DNA from: Alisma plantago-aquatica
Lineage: Eukaryota; Streptophyta; Magnoliopsida; Alismatales; Alismataceae
Assembly: GCA_963693085.1 (NCBI GenBank)
Contig: OY856413.1
Location: forward strand, 468,394,379-468,458,378
Length of the DNA stretch: 64,000 nt
Direction of reading: 5' to 3'
Every line of letters starts with the position of its first letter. Positions within the stretch are counted from its first letter, which is position 1. This document shows, one piece after another, positions 60,709 to 64,000 of the stretch. Under the pieces are notes generated by a model. That model ran no database searches and was not told the DNA's origin. It saw only the letters and a list, made by a program, of their open reading frames with translations. A program made the position numbers and the translations under genes.

Positions 60709-62640
60709 TGTAACAACCTCACTTTTCAGCATTACCCAATTAAGAAAGACATTATATTTGAGAGCTATTAACTAAAATTACCAATGATCTAGATTTTACC
60801 AAATAAAAAATCTTACAAAAAATTTCAATTATTTCAAAAATATTGTTTACAAAATATGTAATGATACTCCACTAAGGAGTTACATGAATTTCTTACACGA
60901 GGACTTTACATATGAGAAGAAGTATCTATCTTATCCTCCTTACTTATCTTTAATGTCTTTAGGTAATTTCATCTAGATCATCTATCTTTGTATCTTCATG
61001 TATAAAATTTACCTAAAATGGCGTGAAATAAAATGTGGCTTAATATATTGCTAACTGTGTACACGGGTCCATGTAAAACTGTCCAAGTGCATAACAACAT
61101 ATAACCAGTCAATTACTTACAAATATGAACTGAAGCTTTCTTCACACAATCTTTTTTTATGTGATATTCATAGTGGCATTATAATTGAATAGAATGTAAA
61201 TAAAAACTCAACAATTTATTTAGTCAATCTTCAAGAAATTATTGGAAAACATAAGGGAATGATATTGCGGATAGTCATAATCATAACCACGTACCTCAAT
61301 GTAGAACCATGCCGATCATGCAATCATACTTCAAGTACTTTAAGCATATCATTCGATCAAGCAAGCAAAGATGAATCCAAAAAATTCAATATTTAATATG
61401 CATGTATGTAAATCCTAAAGTTCCACCATTATGTTATTGAGGTTAAACTCCATTTGGGTCCTAATCTAGGGTTTAGATTTCCTTGGTATCAAGTTGTCAT
61501 TAGAGTTATGCTTTGAAACCCTAATCCCCATGTTGATTGATTTAGTCACTCAAGAACCCTAATTCATATTGTGTAACCATGACTATCGAATCTACCATGT
61601 TATTGTATTATGAACCCTTATATCAGATTGGGTACATTCAGGTTATAGCAAGTTACATCATTAATGTTCAAAATCCTAATTACACATGTTAATGAGTATC
61701 TATTCCAAAAACCCAAATTATCATATCATCATTATCTTGATTATCATTCTATTTAGAAATATCAGATGACAACATGAATAAAAGCCTTTAGTTTATTCAA
61801 CACCTAAATCATCAATTATGGGGTTTCCATTTACTAATCACTACTTAATCATATATTAACCCTACTTTTGGAATTGGGACTAGAATTAGGTCCCAATTAT
61901 ATTTAATTTGTGTTCCTCTTATTTTCCTGATTGATTTGATATATAGTTTTGTTATGATTTGATCTACCAATCTTAATATTTTTACCATTGGGAAGGTGCC
62001 ACGTAGGAAACCTATTTCCCACATACCTATCTCTCACGGCAGGACCAAATTCATAATGTAAATACCCGACTATCACCATGCTATGAATCGAGTTCTCACA
62101 CACTAGAGGGGAATTCTAATAAAAATATCCCCATTCATCTTCCTCCACATGAGATCCCTTTGTTTCCACCATGGAGGGTCAAACACTATGTTGACTCTCC
62201 TCCCTGGGGCTTGAAAGGAAAAAGTAAGGGTCATTCACTTCTGTTGCATCTTGTCAAGCACTGTAAGGCTTTACACCGGAGATGAAGTAGTTGGGATGAT
62301 GGAAGTCATGATTGAGAGTGGATCTTCTCAAAATGGGTTACTACAGATGTTGAACAAGTTGTCAAGGTGAGGAGGACTTGCCCATGGGTGACTTCATTGA
62401 TGGATGGACTCAAAGAAACATCCAGATACACACGAGTTCCCTTTTATGTTTTGTTGTTACCTCTGGAATCTAAGTATGTGATCCACTTTACCCAAGAAGA
62501 AGATAGAGTTGGGAAAGGCATGGTGATGGTGTGACAGTGTTTGTAATTCCAATGATTAGATACCCTGGGTCTAGTCCTTATATAGGCGAGAGAATTAGGA
62601 TTTCCTACACTACAATCCTTGGAGACCATAGAGGGGGGTG
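60709..62640 (-). repeat. Candidate 5' LTR of a minus-strand Ty3/gypsy element
   Basis: Its inner end on the plus strand is TGTAACAACCTCAC, so on the minus strand the LTR ends in GTTACA next to the primer site. A TATA-like CTATATAAGG on the minus strand lies near 62577-62586. The outer end is not defined and no gag-pol was recognised to the left, so it may be a truncated element. Confidence 0.4.
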
Positions 62641-64000
62641 AATTCTACCATAGGTAAAGAACCACTGTCTTTCTTTGTGTATACTTATTTATTTTTGTTT
62701 TTCTTATTCCCTTTCCACGTACACTATTATATGGCTTATCAAAGTATTCCTTTTGCTTCCTTTACATTAGTCTCTTTCCCTTTCTCATGGTTGAAGTGCA
62801 TTCATGGGAGAAGTATGTATGATTTTCAAAAGGAAAACATTTAATATTTTCCCAATATAGAGATACATATGTCCACAATTAATTACTAGATTTACACCAA
62901 GATCCATAAAGGAAAGCATATACCTATCTGACATGCATTTGATAATTTGATCAATAAATTATTTCTCAAGTCCTTATGTCTTGGCATCGAGATTGTTCTT
63001 TATCTCTCTCTTTGATATATTACTTAATTCATTTATACCTCTTTCCAACTCTAATTTATGGGGATATCTTTCATATACCAAAAGTTGCTCTTTTAAACAT
63101 TTAAATAAAAAAATTACCATTATCTCATGGAAAGCCCTTTTCCTCCCAATTTCTATAATTCTCTTCCTTTTTTGTTATTAACCTGAAATATACCAAAAGT
63201 CATCTTGAAATAATACTACTTGATGCCTCAAAATTTGTGTTTTCAAACTAGATTAGATAATTACTTCATTAATAATTTAAAATACCATAAATCTTTTCTT
63301 TAGGAACCTTATTATCTCATATCTCTATTAACCAACAACTCGTTCTCCATTACTATTTATTTGTTCACAAAATCTCTTATTAGTTTGTCTTGTCCCCCAA
63401 GGACCTATTTGCGAAGCATATAGTCTTATGGTCCTCACTTGGGCCATCGGTTGCACAAATGCCACAAACTGAATAACATCATTGTTCCACCAGTTATTAA
63501 ATTAGGGAATTTACTTATTAAGTCAAGACTTTTATTTAGATGTTTCAAATTTCATGAAATTTGAGGATATTGCATTGGTCTTGTTGTATCGCATTTTTTA
63601 TAATGATTACAATGGATTTTATTTTGCCAAAAAAATCATTTTGGCTTGAAAGTTATAAACAAAATAAGTTTCTCTCTCCTATTTTTTTCTTTTTTCTAGG
63701 TTTTTTTCTTCCTCCTGCCTTTCTTTCTCTTTCTTTGCACATGAAATCTCATCCCTATTTGTTGGAGGTAGTAAACTAAATGTACAGTTGGGGTTTTGAA
63801 ACTAGGCATGTGTATCATTACTCTACTACTAAATGTTTGTAGAGGTGGGTGACATGAAGGGAGGAGCCAGTCAAAGTTTAAAAATGGGGTCTCAAATAAA
63901 ATTAATCATTGATGATAACTTTAAAACTAATCTGATAACACTAATAATTGTCAATTAATTTCTGAAGTATACTAAAATTCAAAGAAAAAGTCTAGATAAT
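62641..64000. other. No gene seen
   Basis: AT-rich DNA with T-rich runs. All frames are below 75 codons and unrecognised. Confidence 0.45.

Overview
The window looks like heterochromatic, gene-poor DNA of a flowering plant. It contains plant-type Ty3/gypsy (Tekay and Athila-like), Ty1/copia, L1-type LINE, hAT, MITE and CACTA (En/Spm) sequences with plant-style introns, and no host gene that I can support. I found no tRNA, rRNA or CRISPR array and nothing bacterial. Species cannot be named from the sequence.

Layout. 1-11683: a Tekay-type chromovirus. Its left LTR is cut by the window edge, its right LTR is 3.8 kb, and its gag-pol is broken by many stops that mostly look like CAG-to-TAG changes. 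14031-17375: a decayed copia element. 17554-17958: a small hAT-like element with an exact 8-bp target duplication. 19996-23730: a 5'-truncated LINE on the minus strand; a second, older LINE relic lies at 28300-30860. 33775-34640: a tandem duplication, interrupted by three related MITEs sitting in TA microsatellites (34666-35998).

36051-55950: the main structure, a CACTA element (I) flanked by TTT duplications. A second CACTA element (II, 38673-52535, ACA duplications) is inserted inside an exon of element I's gene. Element II is read on the minus strand. It carries an apparently intact three-exon TNPD-type transposase (1088 codons) and a ten-exon TNPA-like gene whose only visible defect is one in-frame TAG. 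Later LINE and Athila-like insertions in II fall in introns. A 746-bp palindrome lies upstream of the transposase. Element I without II is about 6 kb and carries only a dead Transposase_24/Ulp1-like gene.

55951-57500: the other flank of the tandem-repeat locus, with duplicated segments and a GC-richer stretch. 57500-64000: AT-rich DNA with a 31-bp minisatellite and a candidate minus-strand LTR at 60709-62640.

The nesting gives a relative order: tandem repeat locus first, then CACTA I, then CACTA II, then LINE and Athila-like insertions in II. If any gene product here still acts, the best candidate is the CACTA II transposase, whose substrate would be the CACTACAAAAAA termini of its own family.
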